Below, piece by piece: positions 36,008 through 45,032 of a DNA stretch of 64,000 nt (position 1 is the first letter of the stretch; every line of letters begins with the position of its first letter). The stretch is from positions 65,143 through 129,142 of the forward strand of contig JAXMBN010000015.1 in NCBI GenBank assembly GCA_046349875.1, in the 5' to 3' direction. The DNA comes from JAXMBN01 sp046349875. Lineage in GTDB: Bacteria > Planctomycetota > Planctomycetia > Pirellulales > Pirellulaceae. A program made the translations under genes and the position numbers. The notes under the pieces are model-generated. The model was not told the DNA's origin, made no database searches, and saw only the letters and a program-made list of their open reading frames with translations.

Positions 36008-38545
36008 ATGCTCTTTCGAGGCACAATCCCATGGTTCGGAGTTGCGATCGGAGTATGGCTCTGGAACGGCAATTGTTTTGGGCAGACCGGGGGTGAGTTA
36101 TCATTCAATCGCGATGTGCGGCCTCTGTTGGCGGAGTATTGTTTTTCCTGCCATGGCCCGGACAAGGGCAATCGCAAGGCAGATCTCCGATTGGATGTTC
36201 GCGAAGATGCCATCGCCGCAGGTGCGATCGATCTCGTAAAACCGCTTCAGAGTCCCATCTGGCAACGGGTGATATCAAAAGACTCCGAAACGGTGATGCC
36301 ACCCAAGGACACGCACAAACAACTCAGTGACGACCAACGCCGCATCCTTCAAACGTGGTTGGAGCAAGGAGCGAAGTACGAGCTTCATTGGTCGTATCAA
36401 CCGTTGCATCGTCCATCATCCCCGGCCGGAAAAACAGCTTCGATCGACCTGTGGATCAATACAGCGCTGGAGTCGAAGGGGATTCCGAAGCTGGCTCAGG
36501 CGGATCGTCGCATCCTGGCGCGGCGATTGGCTCTCGACCTCACGGGCCTCGCGCCCACCTTGGAATCGGTTCAGGAGTTTATTGCCGATCCAAGTCCAAC
36601 GGCCTATCAACGATATGTTGATCGCTTGTTTGCCAGCGAGCACTATGGCGAGCGAATGGCCATGAATTGGTTGGACCTTGTTCGCTTCGCCGATACCATC
36701 GGCTATCACAGCGATAATCCTCGCAATGTGTGGCCCTATCGCGATTGGGTGATTCAATCGTTTCAATCCAACAAACCCTTGGATCGTTTTACAGTGGAAC
36801 AAATCGCCGGTGATTTGCTCCCCAATTCAACGCTCGAAAGCCGAGTGGGATCGGCATTCAATCGCTTGCTGCTGACCACGGAAGAAGGAGGAGCCCAGCC
36901 CAAAGATTACGAAGCCCGCATGTTGGCCGATCGCGTTCGAGCGATTGGAACCGTGTGGTTGGGGCATACATTTGCTTGTGCACAGTGTCATGATCACAAG
37001 TTCGATCCCATTACTATGAAGGACTTTTATAGCCTAGGTGCCTTCTTTGCAGACATCGAAGAGGCCAGCATTGGAAAACGCGAACCGGGTATGGTGGTTG
37101 TGCAAAACCACGAACAAACGGTCGAGCTTGAACGATTGCAGGGTCGACGCGAAGCCTTGAAAAAGGAATGGGATCTTGTACAGGGTGAACTGCAAAACGA
37201 GCAAATCCTTTGGGAATCAAAATGCCTACAAGAATTTGAATCGTTCGATACGTTCTATGCTGCTCTACCCGATCCCAAGCCCGACAAGAAAGATTCGCAG
37301 CGCATCTGGGACGTGCTCCAACGAGATCCAAGAAAAGAGTCAGATACAGGCTTGCTTCAATCGTTCTTCGGTAAGCACGCGAGGCATTCCCAGCGATCCC
37401 TTCGAGTGAAACTGGAGGAAGCCGAGAAGGAGTTTGAGCGTTTTCAAAACACGTTGCCTCGATGTTTGGTCAGTCAATCTTCTGCGAAGGCTCGAACGGT
37501 GCGCATTCTTCCTCGCGGGAATTGGATGGATGAAACCGGCGAGTTGGTGCAACCGGCAATCCCCGCGTTTCTCAGTGGTTCGAAGGCTAATTCCGATCAC
37601 GCTCATCGGTTGACTCGATTGGATCTAGCGCAGTGGCTTGTATCGCGAGAGAATCCACTGACGGCGCGAGTCTTTGTCAATCGATTGTGGAAACAGTTCA
37701 TGGGAACGGGATTGGCTGCTCACTTGGACGATCTGGGGACCCAAGGCGGAAGTCCATCGCACCCTGAGCTCTTGGATTGGTTGGCCTGCGAGTTGGTGGA
37801 TTCGGGTTGGAATGTTCAGCATGTCATTCGGCTGATCGTTTCGAGTGATGCTTATCAGCGATCGTCCGTGATCGATGCTGTTCAGTGGGCACAAGATTCA
37901 GAGAATCGCTGGTATGGAAGGCAGAATCGATTTCGAGTCGAAGCGGAGACTATACGCGATCTTGCTTTGGATGCAGCAGGCCTCTTGAGCCATCGCATTG
38001 GCGGTCCGAGTGTTCGGCCCTATCAACCAGCCAACTATTGGGAAAACCTTAATTTTCCAACGCGAGAGTATGAAGTGGATGTAGGGGAGTCTCAATATCG
38101 GCGGGGACTTTATGCATGGTGGCAGCGATCGTTCTTGCATCCGTCGTTGTTGGCATTTGATGCTCCTAGTCGAGAAGAATGTTGTGCTGAACGGGCTCGA
38201 AGCAATATTCCGCAGCAAGCGTTGGTGCTCATGAACGATCCGACGTATGTTGAAGCTTCGCGGGGATTGGCTCATCGATTGCTTCAAGAAAAGGGTACGT
38301 TTGAGGAACGATTGCATCGCGCTTTTCAATGGGTGTTGCAGCGCGATCCCAGCCAAGAGGAAGTGACTGTATTGAATAAGCTATGGGAAGTTCAAAGACA
38401 ATCGCATGCCTTGCACGAAAAGGAAACGCAGCAATATCTTTCCATCGGTCAATTGAAGACGACCGATGATCCGATCGAGCTTGCGGCCTGGTCGCATATC
38501 GCACGCGTATTGTTGAACTTGCACGAAGCGATCACAAGAGAATGA
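36008..38545 (+). CDS. PSCyt1-DUF1549-DUF1553 secreted planctomycete cytochrome-like protein
   Basis: 845 residues. A signal peptide (GTIPWFGVAIGVWLWNGNCFG) is followed by the planctomycete cytochrome C domain with a CxxCH heme site, EYCFSCHGPD (C45-H49). DUF1549 follows (about 150-350; RMAMNWLDLVRFADT, WPYRDWVIQSF) and contains a second CxxCH (CAQCHDHKFDP near 325). DUF1553 (about 530-800) includes SRENPLTARVFVNRLWKQF and AERARSNIPQQALVLMNDP. These giant proteins are specific to the phylum, and always paired with DUF1501; an electron-transfer role in polysaccharide breakdown has been proposed. The stop overlaps the next start as ATGA, indicating translational coupling. Confidence 0.95.
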   Translation: MLFRGTIPWFGVAIGVWLWNGNCFGQTGGELSFNRDVRPLLAEYCFSCHGPDKGNRKADLRLDVREDAIAAGAIDLVKPLQSPIWQRVISKDSETVMPPKDTHKQLSDDQRRILQTWLEQGAKYELHWSYQPLHRPSSPAGKTASIDLWINTALESKGIPKLAQADRRILARRLALDLTGLAPTLESVQEFIADPSPTAYQRYVDRLFASEHYGERMAMNWLDLVRFADTIGYHSDNPRNVWPYRDWVIQSFQSNKPLDRFTVEQIAGDLLPNSTLESRVGSAFNRLLLTTEEGGAQPKDYEARMLADRVRAIGTVWLGHTFACAQCHDHKFDPITMKDFYSLGAFFADIEEASIGKREPGMVVVQNHEQTVELERLQGRREALKKEWDLVQGELQNEQILWESKCLQEFESFDTFYAALPDPKPDKKDSQRIWDVLQRDPRKESDTGLLQSFFGKHARHSQRSLRVKLEEAEKEFERFQNTLPRCLVSQSSAKARTVRILPRGNWMDETGELVQPAIPAFLSGSKANSDHAHRLTRLDLAQWLVSRENPLTARVFVNRLWKQFMGTGLAAHLDDLGTQGGSPSHPELLDWLACELVDSGWNVQHVIRLIVSSDAYQRSSVIDAVQWAQDSENRWYGRQNRFRVEAETIRDLALDAAGLLSHRIGGPSVRPYQPANYWENLNFPTREYEVDVGESQYRRGLYAWWQRSFLHPSLLAFDAPSREECCAERARSNIPQQALVLMNDPTYVEASRGLAHRLLQEKGTFEERLHRAFQWVLQRDPSQEEVTVLNKLWEVQRQSHALHEKETQQYLSIGQLKTTDDPIELAAWSHIARVLLNLHEAITRE

Positions 38546-39969
38546 AGGTAGCCTCCATGCATCCGATATCCACAATACTTCAGAGACGTGCCTTCCTTGG
38601 ACGAGCCGGTATTGGAGGTGTCGCCTTGGCAAGCTTGTTGGCCGAGGAAGGAAATGGGGCATCGGTCAGCGATGAATCCGTCTCACGCATTTCCGCTCGA
38701 GCGAAACGTGTGATCTGGTTGACCATGGCTGGAGGTCCGTCGCATTTGGAGACATTTGATTTCAAACCTCAATTGGCAAAGCTCGATGGCAAACCGATGC
38801 CGGAGAGTTATACGCGTGGGCAGCAATTGGCTCAATTGCAGGGGCAGGCTTTGAATTGTTTGGCACCACAATTCCCTTTTCAACGTTTTGGAAGAAGTGG
38901 GGCAGAGATCAGCGCCTTGTTTCCCGGATTGGGATCGATCGCGGATGAGATTTGCATTGTTCGTTCGATGGTGACCGATGCCATTAATCACGATCCTGCG
39001 CATCAATTCATGAATACCGGATCGCAACTTGCGGGTAAGCCGAGCATGGGAGCTTGGGTGACGTATGGACTTGGAAGTGACGCCAAAGATCTTCCCGGAT
39101 TCGTCGTCATGGTATCAACGGGAATCGGACGACCTCCGCAACCGATCGCTGCACGGCAATGGTCATCGGGATTCTTGCCCGGAAAATTCCAAGGGGTGCA
39201 GATGCGAAGCAAAGGGGATCCAGTTTTATACTTGCCCAGCCCCGACGGAATCGATCGCGATCAGCAACACGCGGACTTGATGGCGATCCAACACTTAAAC
39301 GGAATCCATCATCAGCGAACAGGCGATCCCGAGATTCAAACGCGTATTGCGCAATACGAACTTGCCTTTGAGATGCAACGCAGCGTTCCTGAGTTAGCCG
39401 ATCTAAGCCAGGAATCGCAAGAGACATTGGATCTTTATGGTTGCAAACCAGGTGATGGTTCATTCGCTTCGAATTGTTTGATGGCTCGAAGACTGGCCGA
39501 ACGTGGAGTTCGATTCATCCAGCTTTATCATCGCGATTGGGATCATCACAATGGGATTCGCGAAGGTATGGAGCAGAAGGCGAAGGAAACCGATCGCGCT
39601 TCGGCCGCATTGATCCAAGATCTTTCCAGGCGAGGCCTCTTGAAAGATACGTTGGTCGTTTGGTCTGGTGAGTTTGGTCGAACGCCGATGTCGCAAACCA
39701 ATAAAGGCACCGCTGGACGCGACCACCACAATTTGGCCTTTTCCTTGTGGATGGCTGGTGGAGGAGTTCAAGCAGGTAAGGTCTACGGAGCCACTGATGA
39801 ACTGGGCTATGCTTCGGTTGAGAATATCGTGACCGTACATGATCTGCATGCCACCATGCTCCACCTCTTGGGTATCGATCACGAGCGTTTTCTCGTGAGG
39901 CACCAAGGTCTAGATACTCGGCTGACAGGAGTCGAACCTGCCAAGGTCGTGCACGATATTCTGATCTAG
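38542..39969 (+). CDS. DUF1501 Tat-exported protein
   Basis: 475 residues from 38542, overlapping the previous stop by four bases (ATGA); the ATG at 38557 is an alternative. A twin-arginine signal (LQRRAFLGRAGIGGVALAS) lies at the N-terminus. The DUF1501 alkaline-phosphatase-like fold shows AKRVIWLTMAGGPSHLETFD, NHDPAHQFMNTGSQ, RFIQLYHRDWDHHNG, WSGEFGRTPMSQ and GRDHHNLAFSLWMAGGG; the Asp/His clusters look like metal ligands related to sulfatase and phosphatase folds. The reaction is not known. Always encoded next to DUF1549/DUF1553 proteins, so a joint periplasmic complex is likely. Confidence 0.95.
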   Translation: MKVASMHPISTILQRRAFLGRAGIGGVALASLLAEEGNGASVSDESVSRISARAKRVIWLTMAGGPSHLETFDFKPQLAKLDGKPMPESYTRGQQLAQLQGQALNCLAPQFPFQRFGRSGAEISALFPGLGSIADEICIVRSMVTDAINHDPAHQFMNTGSQLAGKPSMGAWVTYGLGSDAKDLPGFVVMVSTGIGRPPQPIAARQWSSGFLPGKFQGVQMRSKGDPVLYLPSPDGIDRDQQHADLMAIQHLNGIHHQRTGDPEIQTRIAQYELAFEMQRSVPELADLSQESQETLDLYGCKPGDGSFASNCLMARRLAERGVRFIQLYHRDWDHHNGIREGMEQKAKETDRASAALIQDLSRRGLLKDTLVVWSGEFGRTPMSQTNKGTAGRDHHNLAFSLWMAGGGVQAGKVYGATDELGYASVENIVTVHDLHATMLHLLGIDHERFLVRHQGLDTRLTGVEPAKVVHDILI

Positions 39970-40004
39970 CTTTATTCGAATCTAGCTTTACGTGTTGGAA
40001 ACGA

Positions 40005-41381
40005 TCACGTTGCGATCGATCGTTGAGCGCGATCGATTAGATCTTGGGCATCGCGTTGGGTTGGGGCTTCGGCGATGAGCCGCACGATCGGTTCCGTATT
40101 GCTGCCTCGCAATAGAATCCATCGATCCTTCCAACTGAGCCGAATGCCATCCAGCGTGCTGACTTCGTCGGCCTGCATTCCAAGGCGTAGCTTTTCAAGC
40201 GATTGTTGTAGCTGTTGGGAAGAAAGCTCCATCTTGCTTTTGATCATCGCAAGCTTGGGAAGTTCGGCTACCAATTGGGAAAGCGTCTTTCCTTTACGAG
40301 CCATCAGTTCGAGCACGGCCGCCATCCCGACGAAGCTATCGCGAACCCATCCGACACGCGGATCGATCGGACCTCCGTTCCCTTCACCACCGAAGACGGC
40401 TTTCTGTTGACGAATTCCATCAACGACGTTGGCTTCGCCCACAGCGCTTTGGAAGAAGGGTACACCGAATCGTTCGGCGACGAATCGGTTCATATGGCTG
40501 GTTGCGCAATTGACAACGAAGGGGCCGGGGCGTTGTTCAAGGAAATTCAGAGCACACAAGGCAACCGTATATTCTTCGCCGATGTAAGTACCATGTTCAT
40601 CGATCAAGGCTAAACGATCCGCATCAGGATCTTGGCAGAACCCTACCTCAAACTTTCCATCGCGAATCCGCGCCCCGATGCTCGCCAGATTTTCCTCGAT
40701 CGGTTCGGGAGGATGTTCAAACTGCCCGTCAGGTGTGGAGCCTCCTACTTCAAAATCACATCCCAGAGCTTCGAGCAATCTTTTTCCGAGCAAGCTTCCT
40801 GCACCTCGATTGGAATCGAGATAGACTCGGAATTGCTTGCTGCGAATCATCTTTACATCGTGATGAGTCAGTACGGAATCGAGGTGAGGTTGATGTGGAT
40901 CGGCGACACGTTCGAATCGTCCGATGGAAGCAACGGGGCACCACGCCGCATCGCCTCGCTGATAAGCTTCGAGAATGCCTCGGCCTTGGATCGCTGGAAG
41001 GACGCGTCCTTCGGCATTGAACAGTTTGAGGCCGTTGTATTCGATGGGATTGTGACTTGCCGAGATTTGAATGGCGCCATCCGCATTTAAGTGGCGAACC
41101 AAAACGCCTACGGTCGGAGTGGCAGCAACGTCGGCATCCAGAACATGGCAGCCATTGGCCATGAGCGTACTAGCGACCGCCTGGGAAAGCATCGGACCGC
41201 TTTCGCGTCCATCCCGCGCGATGACGATTCGATTTCCTTCCAGTTGCGAGCAGAATGCGGAAACATAGCGAGTCACCACGAGAGGCGTGAGCTGGCTACC
41301 GATCAATCCTCGTAGTCCGCTGACAGAAATAATGGGTTGACTACTAGGTTCAATTGGGCAAACGCTGTGCGAGCGGGCCAT
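40005..41381 (-). CDS. Phosphoglucosamine mutase / phosphomannomutase-family enzyme
   Basis: 458 residues with an AAGGAAAACC site upstream of the start at 41381. Alpha-D-phosphohexomutase family: N-terminal SGLRGLIGSQLTP (substrate loop), active-site SASHNPIEYNGLKLF (phosphoserine S109), metal-binding DPDADRLALID (about 250-260), sugar loop GEGNGGPIDPRVG, and a C-terminal phosphate loop LRGSNTEPIVRLIAEAP. Length fits GlmM and ManB/AlgC enzymes. The sequence GEGNGG rather than GEESGG favours a glucosamine- or mannose-type mutase, but the substrate cannot be settled. Divergent from the larger phosphohexomutase gene at 41529, so two related mutases sit head to head. Confidence 0.9.
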   Translation of the reverse strand: MARSHSVCPIEPSSQPIISVSGLRGLIGSQLTPLVVTRYVSAFCSQLEGNRIVIARDGRESGPMLSQAVASTLMANGCHVLDADVAATPTVGVLVRHLNADGAIQISASHNPIEYNGLKLFNAEGRVLPAIQGRGILEAYQRGDAAWCPVASIGRFERVADPHQPHLDSVLTHHDVKMIRSKQFRVYLDSNRGAGSLLGKRLLEALGCDFEVGGSTPDGQFEHPPEPIEENLASIGARIRDGKFEVGFCQDPDADRLALIDEHGTYIGEEYTVALCALNFLEQRPGPFVVNCATSHMNRFVAERFGVPFFQSAVGEANVVDGIRQQKAVFGGEGNGGPIDPRVGWVRDSFVGMAAVLELMARKGKTLSQLVAELPKLAMIKSKMELSSQQLQQSLEKLRLGMQADEVSTLDGIRLSWKDRWILLRGSNTEPIVRLIAEAPTQRDAQDLIDRAQRSIAT

Positions 41382-41528
41382 GCACGGTTTTCCTTGCGAA
41401 AAGGAGGATCTTCAGGGACGGGTTGAACAGACGAGCGACGGGAAACTAGAATCTGGACCATCTGGGTTCCACCTGCCCGGTCCAAACAGGTTCCTTTCCC
41501 ATGTTTTTGTGGATTCGAGTCTCTAATT

Positions 41529-43361
41529 ATGCCACATTCCCCAGCAAATGTTTCCGTTTCGGACGCTCAATCGCGAGTTCGCGCTGCTGCCGCGGCGGGA
41601 AAATTGAGCCCAGGTGCTGTCGAAAATATCGTGGCGTGGCTGACAGAGCCTCGGTATGCCACCTATGTCGCTCAGGTTTTGGACCATATTGCCCAAGAAA
41701 AATGGCAAGCTCTGGATGATGCGTTTTGGACGATTATTCCGTTTGGAACGGGTGGACGCCGCGGTCGCATGTACCCGATTGGATCCAATGCCATCAACGA
41801 TCGAACGATCGGCGAAAGCGCTCAGGGATTGGCTGAATACGTACGGAGTGTTCGCGGGGATGGGAAACTGGGATGCGCCATCGCCTATGATACCCGCCAC
41901 AATTCCCGACACTTTGCAGAACTGTGTGCATCGATCATGGTGGCCAATGGATTTCAGGTCTACTTCATCGATGAGTATCGAGCGACGCCACAGCTTTCCT
42001 TGGCGGTTCGATTGAAGCAATGCGATTGCGGAATCATGGTGACTGCCAGTCACAATCCACCGAGTGACAATGCGGTCAAAGTGTATTGGTCCACAGGTGG
42101 CCAAGTCTTACCACCTCACGACAAGGCGATCATCGATCGCGTGATGAATGTACAGGAGATACGAACAGTACCTTTCCAACAATGTGTTTCGGAAGGGAAG
42201 GTGCAAATGATTACTGCAGAAATCGATGAGGCTTATTTGAAAGCTGCGGGTGCGTATGCTTGGGATGGACCTCGTGACCTCAAGCTCATCTATTCACCGC
42301 TTCACGGTGTTGGTTCGTTCGCCGTCTTGCCGCTTCTCAAAGCTGCAGGATTTGAGCAAGTAGTGGAGTATGGGCCTCATGCCGAACCGAGTGGTGATTT
42401 TCCAAATGTGCCAGGGCATGTCAGCAACCCTGAGAATCGCGTTGTTTTCGATGCCATCATCGAGGAAGCCAATAAGACTGGGGCTGACTTAATTCTTGCC
42501 ACCGATCCCGATTGCGATCGCATGGGGTGTGCGGCACCGGTGACAACCGATCCTTCCGGCGAATGGCGAACGCTCAATGGAAACCAACTCGGCGCAGTGC
42601 TCACCGACTTTGTCTTGCAAAAGCGAAAAGCGATGGGAACGTTATCGAAAGATCATTTCGTCATCAAGACTTTGGTAACCACTGAATTGACTCGCAAGAT
42701 TGCTGAAAGCTACGGTGTACGTTGCGAGGGGAACATCCATGTGGGCTTCAAGTGGATTGCCGGGCTGACCGATGAATTGGGGCCATCGAAGTTCCTTTTT
42801 GGAACGGAAGAGTCGCATGGTTATGTCATTGGAGAGTATGCTCGCGACAAAGACGGAGCCGTGGCCTGTTTGTTGATGGCCGAGTTGGCTGCCGATCTCA
42901 AGGCTAAGAAACAATCGATGCACGAGTATCTCGATCAATTGCTCATCCGTCATGGATGCCATCAAGAAGACCTTCTCAATGTGCAGATGGAAGGTAGCGA
43001 AGGCATGACGCTCATGAAGAATCTTATGGCTGCATTTCGTTCGGCGCCACCGAAGCAATTGGGAGGTATGCAAGTTGCCGCGGTTCGCGATTACGAAGCC
43101 TTGACCGTGAATCGATTGGGAAGTGGCATGGAAAGCTTAAAGGCTCCCAAAGGGAATATGGTGATCCTTGATCTGGCTGAGCCCGGAAATTATGTTGCCG
43201 TGCGACCCTCTGGAACCGAACCCAAAGTCAAGTTCTACTTCTTCACGTCATTGTCCTCAGAGGCTTCGCGCGATCTAGTACAAGCCAAGAAGAATTTGAG
43301 CGATCGCATTCAATCGCTCAAACAAGACATTCAAGCCTTCGCAAAATCGATCACCGCTTGA
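41529..43361 (+). CDS. Phospho-sugar mutase (phosphoglucomutase type)
   Basis: 610 residues, the long form of the alpha-D-phosphohexomutase family. FGTGGRRGRMYPIG (substrate loop, about 72-85), VTASHNPPSDNAVKVYW (active phosphoserine S174), ATDPDCDRMGC (metal loop, about 316-326), GTEESHGYVIG (sugar-specificity loop, as in glucose mutases) and RPSGTEPKVKFYFF (C-terminal phosphate loop) are all present. The GEESHG-like motif and length indicate phosphoglucomutase/PgcA activity, interconverting glucose-1-phosphate and glucose-6-phosphate. Cytoplasmic. It lies 16 bases upstream of hemC and may be cotranscribed with it. Confidence 0.92.
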   Translation: MPHSPANVSVSDAQSRVRAAAAAGKLSPGAVENIVAWLTEPRYATYVAQVLDHIAQEKWQALDDAFWTIIPFGTGGRRGRMYPIGSNAINDRTIGESAQGLAEYVRSVRGDGKLGCAIAYDTRHNSRHFAELCASIMVANGFQVYFIDEYRATPQLSLAVRLKQCDCGIMVTASHNPPSDNAVKVYWSTGGQVLPPHDKAIIDRVMNVQEIRTVPFQQCVSEGKVQMITAEIDEAYLKAAGAYAWDGPRDLKLIYSPLHGVGSFAVLPLLKAAGFEQVVEYGPHAEPSGDFPNVPGHVSNPENRVVFDAIIEEANKTGADLILATDPDCDRMGCAAPVTTDPSGEWRTLNGNQLGAVLTDFVLQKRKAMGTLSKDHFVIKTLVTTELTRKIAESYGVRCEGNIHVGFKWIAGLTDELGPSKFLFGTEESHGYVIGEYARDKDGAVACLLMAELAADLKAKKQSMHEYLDQLLIRHGCHQEDLLNVQMEGSEGMTLMKNLMAAFRSAPPKQLGGMQVAAVRDYEALTVNRLGSGMESLKAPKGNMVILDLAEPGNYVAVRPSGTEPKVKFYFFTSLSSEASRDLVQAKKNLSDRIQSLKQDIQAFAKSITA

Positions 43362-43377
43362 TCACGGGAATATCACA

Positions 43378-44286
43378 GTGCAAATTCGTCTCGGCACGCG
43401 CCAAAGTGCGCTCGCAACATGGCAAGCGGAGTGGGTCGCAGGACAACTGCGAGCCTTGGGCTGCGAAGTCGTTATGGTTCCGATCACAACCACGGGAGAT
43501 GTATCGACGCGTCCCTTGGGGGAAGTTGGTGGCCAAGGGCTCTTTACGAAAGAGATTCAGCGCGCTTTGTTGGATGGCCGATGTGATCTCGCGGTTCATA
43601 GCCTCAAAGATCTTCCGACGGAGCCGGTGGAAGGATTGCGTTTGACCGCAGTGCCACCACGGGAAGAAGTGGGCGATGCCTTGATCAGTGCCAAGGGCGT
43701 TGGCTTTGCTGCATTGCCTCAAGGGGCGATCGTCGGAACGGGATCGATTCGTAGGGCCGCTCAATTGCGCCGCTGGAGATCCGATATCGAGATTCGGGAT
43801 ATTCGCGGCAACCTCGATACACGCCTTCGAAAATTGGATGAAGGTCAATACGATGCGATTCTTTTGGCCGTCGCCGGGATGAAGCGGCTTGGGCTCGATG
43901 GTCGCATCAGCGAGATATTGTCATTGGATCGTATTTTGCCTGCGGTTGGACAAGCGGCCTTAGGATTGGAGACGCGAAACGATGATCCCAGGGTGATCGA
44001 GTTTGTTTCCAAACTCAACGATGAACCCTCGTATGCTGCCGTCGTCGCAGAACGAACGATGCTTCGCGAACTACGCGGTGGATGCTTGGCTCCCGTAGCT
44101 GCGTTAGCAACGGTGGACGGTGAGCGATTGCGATTGCGAGCCTCTGTGTTTTCGCTCGATGGACTGACAAAATTGGAAGCCGACTTGGAAGGGCCGCGAA
44201 CCGATCCTGAGGAGCTCGGCAAGACTGCGGCTCGTCTCCTCCAAAAGCAAGGTGCGAGCGATTTGATCGCTTCGGCTCGTGGCTGA
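43378..44286 (+). CDS. hemC: Hydroxymethylbilane synthase (porphobilinogen deaminase)
   Basis: 302 residues, GTG start at 43378. Joins four porphobilinogens into hydroxymethylbilane in heme synthesis. RLGTRQSALATWQAEWV and GDVSTRPLGEVGGQGLFTKE lead to the catalytic Asp in HSLKDLP (D78). The conserved Arg residues for substrate carboxylates lie in GTGSIRRAAQL and IRGNLDTRLRKL; the dipyrromethane cofactor Cys is in LRGGCLAPVA (C236). All are in their expected places and the length is normal. The upstream mutase is on the same strand with 16 bases between. Downstream is an orphan gene with its own candidate promoter. Confidence 0.97.
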   Translation: MQIRLGTRQSALATWQAEWVAGQLRALGCEVVMVPITTTGDVSTRPLGEVGGQGLFTKEIQRALLDGRCDLAVHSLKDLPTEPVEGLRLTAVPPREEVGDALISAKGVGFAALPQGAIVGTGSIRRAAQLRRWRSDIEIRDIRGNLDTRLRKLDEGQYDAILLAVAGMKRLGLDGRISEILSLDRILPAVGQAALGLETRNDDPRVIEFVSKLNDEPSYAAVVAERTMLRELRGGCLAPVAALATVDGERLRLRASVFSLDGLTKLEADLEGPRTDPEELGKTAARLLQKQGASDLIASARG

Positions 44287-44311
44287 TGTGGAGAAAAACT
44301 GGATTTTGTGA

Positions 44312-44330
44312 GGGGGTGGGCTAAAATAGA
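44312..44330 (+). promoter_or_regulatory. Candidate -10 region of the 44414 gene
   Basis: GGGGGTGGGCTAAAATAG: TAAAAT at 44322-44327 is a fair -10, about 90 bases before the start. No good -35 at the usual distance. The same layout of G-run, four to five bases and GCTAAAATAG occurs before the sulfatase at 28986. Confidence 0.35.
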
Positions 44331-44413
44331 AGAAGTGGGGCGACGATATCTCCCTAAGGCCCCAAGGATTGTGTTTGTTGGTCGAGAGTTTACCTTGCTG
44401 GAGGTAGCTTTCT

Positions 44414-44950
44414 ATGGAAGGGAATGATTCCACGGGCGTCGTACTTCACCGATTTTTTTCGGGGTTGTCCGAGTATATTTTTCATTCCAAACTAGGCGTG
44501 GCCGACACGGAAATGGTCGACTACGTCAGCGATCTCTTGGTGCGGTTCACCAAGGCCGATGCTGCGAATCGCATCCGGCAACTCAATGGACGGCCGGCCA
44601 CGGAAGTGGTGACCATGATGGCCGAAGCTCAGCAACGTGTCGGGCTGGCCAAGCGAGCGGTCCATCGGCATATCGGCGATTTCACGTTGTTCTGGTCGGG
44701 CATGTATCCCGAAGCATTGCGCGAGCCAAGTGCGGCTGGTAAGGATACCTTCGTTAGCTATTGCCACTTTGGAAAGCGTGCGTACGGAATCGCCAGCCAG
44801 ATCGAAAGCGATCCGGTGGATCCACCCTGTTCCTTGCTCAAGCGACTAAGCGATCAATTCGAAATGTGCACCTACGCTCTGCGCGAGATTCGACGCGAGT
44901 GGGAAGAGAATGATCGCCATGAAGGTGAGCCCCCCATCCTGCTTTTGTGA
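44414..44950 (+). CDS. Conserved planctomycete hypothetical protein
   Basis: 178 residues, no signal peptide, predicted mostly alpha-helical. Notable stretches are LVRFTKADAANRIRQLNGR, MMAEAQQRVGLAKRAVHRHIGDFTLFWSGMYPEAL, FVSYCHFGKRAYGIAS and CTYALREIRREWEEN. I know no function. The FTLFWSGMYPE segment with FVSYCHFGK looks like a conserved core. It is the only gene in its unit, located between hemC and the SMP-30 gene, and is followed by a hairpin. A start at 44414 fits the ribosome-binding region GGAGG (44400-44404). Confidence 0.8.
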   Translation: MEGNDSTGVVLHRFFSGLSEYIFHSKLGVADTEMVDYVSDLLVRFTKADAANRIRQLNGRPATEVVTMMAEAQQRVGLAKRAVHRHIGDFTLFWSGMYPEALREPSAAGKDTFVSYCHFGKRAYGIASQIESDPVDPPCSLLKRLSDQFEMCTYALREIRREWEENDRHEGEPPILLL

Positions 44951-44971
44951 TCGAGAACGGTTGCTGTCATG

Positions 44972-45018
44972 CAGGACTCATGAGTTAGGGCTGATGAGTC
45001 CTGGTGCAAAAGCCAGGA
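44972..45018. terminator. Two overlapping alternative hairpins between convergent genes
   Basis: CAGGACTCAT (44972-44981) pairs perfectly with ATGAGTCCTG (44994-45003). The right arm can instead use TCCTGG (44999-45004) to pair with CCAGGA (45013-45018). The two stems exclude each other. No T-tract. Probably a bidirectional end signal for the 44414 gene and the SMP-30 gene. Confidence 0.5.
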
Positions 45019-45032
45019 GCTAGGTGACCATC

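Noticed and set aside
39924..39942. GACAGGAGTCGAACCTGCC resembles the T-arm and 3' part of a tRNA on the minus strand
   Set aside because: It lies within the well-conserved C-terminus of the DUF1501 gene, and no acceptor, D or anticodon arms follow.
41091..41315. Small plus-strand frames inside the phosphohexomutase gene
   Set aside because: Antisense to a conserved enzyme with all motifs; no independent support.
44991..45020. CTGATGAGTCC looks like a hammerhead ribozyme core
   Set aside because: The GAAA that must follow stem II is absent (GCTAGG is there instead), and the segment is better explained by perfect hairpins between convergent genes.
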